Source of the DNA: Deltaproteobacteria bacterium
GTDB taxonomy: Bacteria > Desulfobacterota > Desulfobacteria > Desulfobacterales > JAFDDL01
Assembly (NCBI GenBank): GCA_019310865.1
Contig: JAFDDL010000179.1
Location: 1-7,181, forward strand
Length of the DNA stretch: 7,181 nt
Direction of reading: 5' to 3'
Below, in pieces: positions 7,036-7,181 of the stretch. The notes below the pieces were generated by a model. It made no database searches. It worked only from the letters and a program-made list of their open reading frames with translations, and was not told where the DNA came from. The stretch's first letter is position 1; each line of letters opens with the position of its first letter. The position numbers and the translations under genes were made by a program.

Positions 7036-7181
7036 TTAATACTTCGCTTCAGTCCATTCGTTTCCATTATTATCACTTTTAAAGACCCTTCCGTTCTCAC
7101 CCACCATCCATACCGTTTGAGAGTTGATGAATGTCACATCTTTAAGCCATATATATTTTATCTCATTATCGAAGGTGCAAC
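7036..7181 (-). CDS. YCF48/BNR-repeat protein, C-terminal fragment
   Basis: The last 47 codons of a gene whose start lies beyond the right edge; it ends in a double stop (TAATAA). The readable tail contains WLKDVTFINSQTVWMVGENG followed by RVFKSDNNGNEWTEAKY. This matches one blade of the YCF48/BNR (Asp-box-like) repeat: D-V-x-F, then W-x-V-G-x-x-G-x-[IV], then S-D-x-G-x-x-W. Such proteins are usually 300-400 residue exported beta-propellers. YCF48 itself helps assemble photosystem II, but relatives in non-photosynthetic proteobacteria are often encoded beside RND permeases and DUF1302/DUF1329 proteins, as here. Only 25 nt separate its stop from the permease start, so the two are probably co-transcribed. 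The signal peptide and repeat number cannot be seen. Family assignment from one blade is fairly firm; the function is inferred from context. Confidence 0.8.
   Translation of the reverse strand, partial: CTFDNEIKYIWLKDVTFINSQTVWMVGENGRVFKSDNNGNEWTEAKY

Overview
The window reads as one stretch of minus-strand genes from a Gram-negative bacterium. The encoded proteins are almost all envelope proteins: a 12-TM RND permease, an outer-membrane beta-barrel ending in Phe, a secreted DUF1329 protein, a lipoprotein and a Tat-exported iron-sulfur protein. The mid-range base composition and the exported ferredoxin-like protein would suit an anaerobic Desulfobacterota (sulfate-reducer or syntroph type). 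That taxonomic guess is inference from style, not from a marker gene.

In transcription order (right to left) the layout is: the C-terminal tail of a YCF48/BNR-repeat protein running in from the right edge (7036-7181); an RND/MMPL permease (4599-7010); a 142-nt gap holding a short tandem repeat; a DUF1302 outer-membrane barrel (2834-4456); a DUF1329 LolA-like periplasmic protein (1422-2765); a strong intrinsic terminator (1355-1405); a structured leader (about 1267-1350); a small lipoprotein with two bacterial Ig-like (Big_2) domains (648-1253); and the first 192 residues of a twin-arginine-exported 4Fe-4S protein that leaves the window at its left edge (1-576).

The four genes YCF48, RND, DUF1302 and DUF1329 form a recurring proteobacterial gene set. 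They are best read as one envelope export or trafficking machine for a hydrophobic substrate: the permease in the inner membrane, DUF1329 as a LolA-fold periplasmic carrier, DUF1302 in the outer membrane and YCF48 as an accessory propeller. No HlyD-type adaptor or TolC-type channel is present in the window. The substrate cannot be read from the sequence.

The lipoprotein and the iron-sulfur protein lie behind the terminator. They may be a separate or attenuated transcription unit, and they link the export cluster to a redox enzyme whose catalytic subunit would lie beyond the left edge. The main unusual points are the loss of the usual transmembrane Asp residues in the permease, a missing cluster Cys in the iron-sulfur protein, and the terminator in the middle of an otherwise tightly packed gene string. 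I see no RNA genes, CRISPR arrays or insertion sequences.
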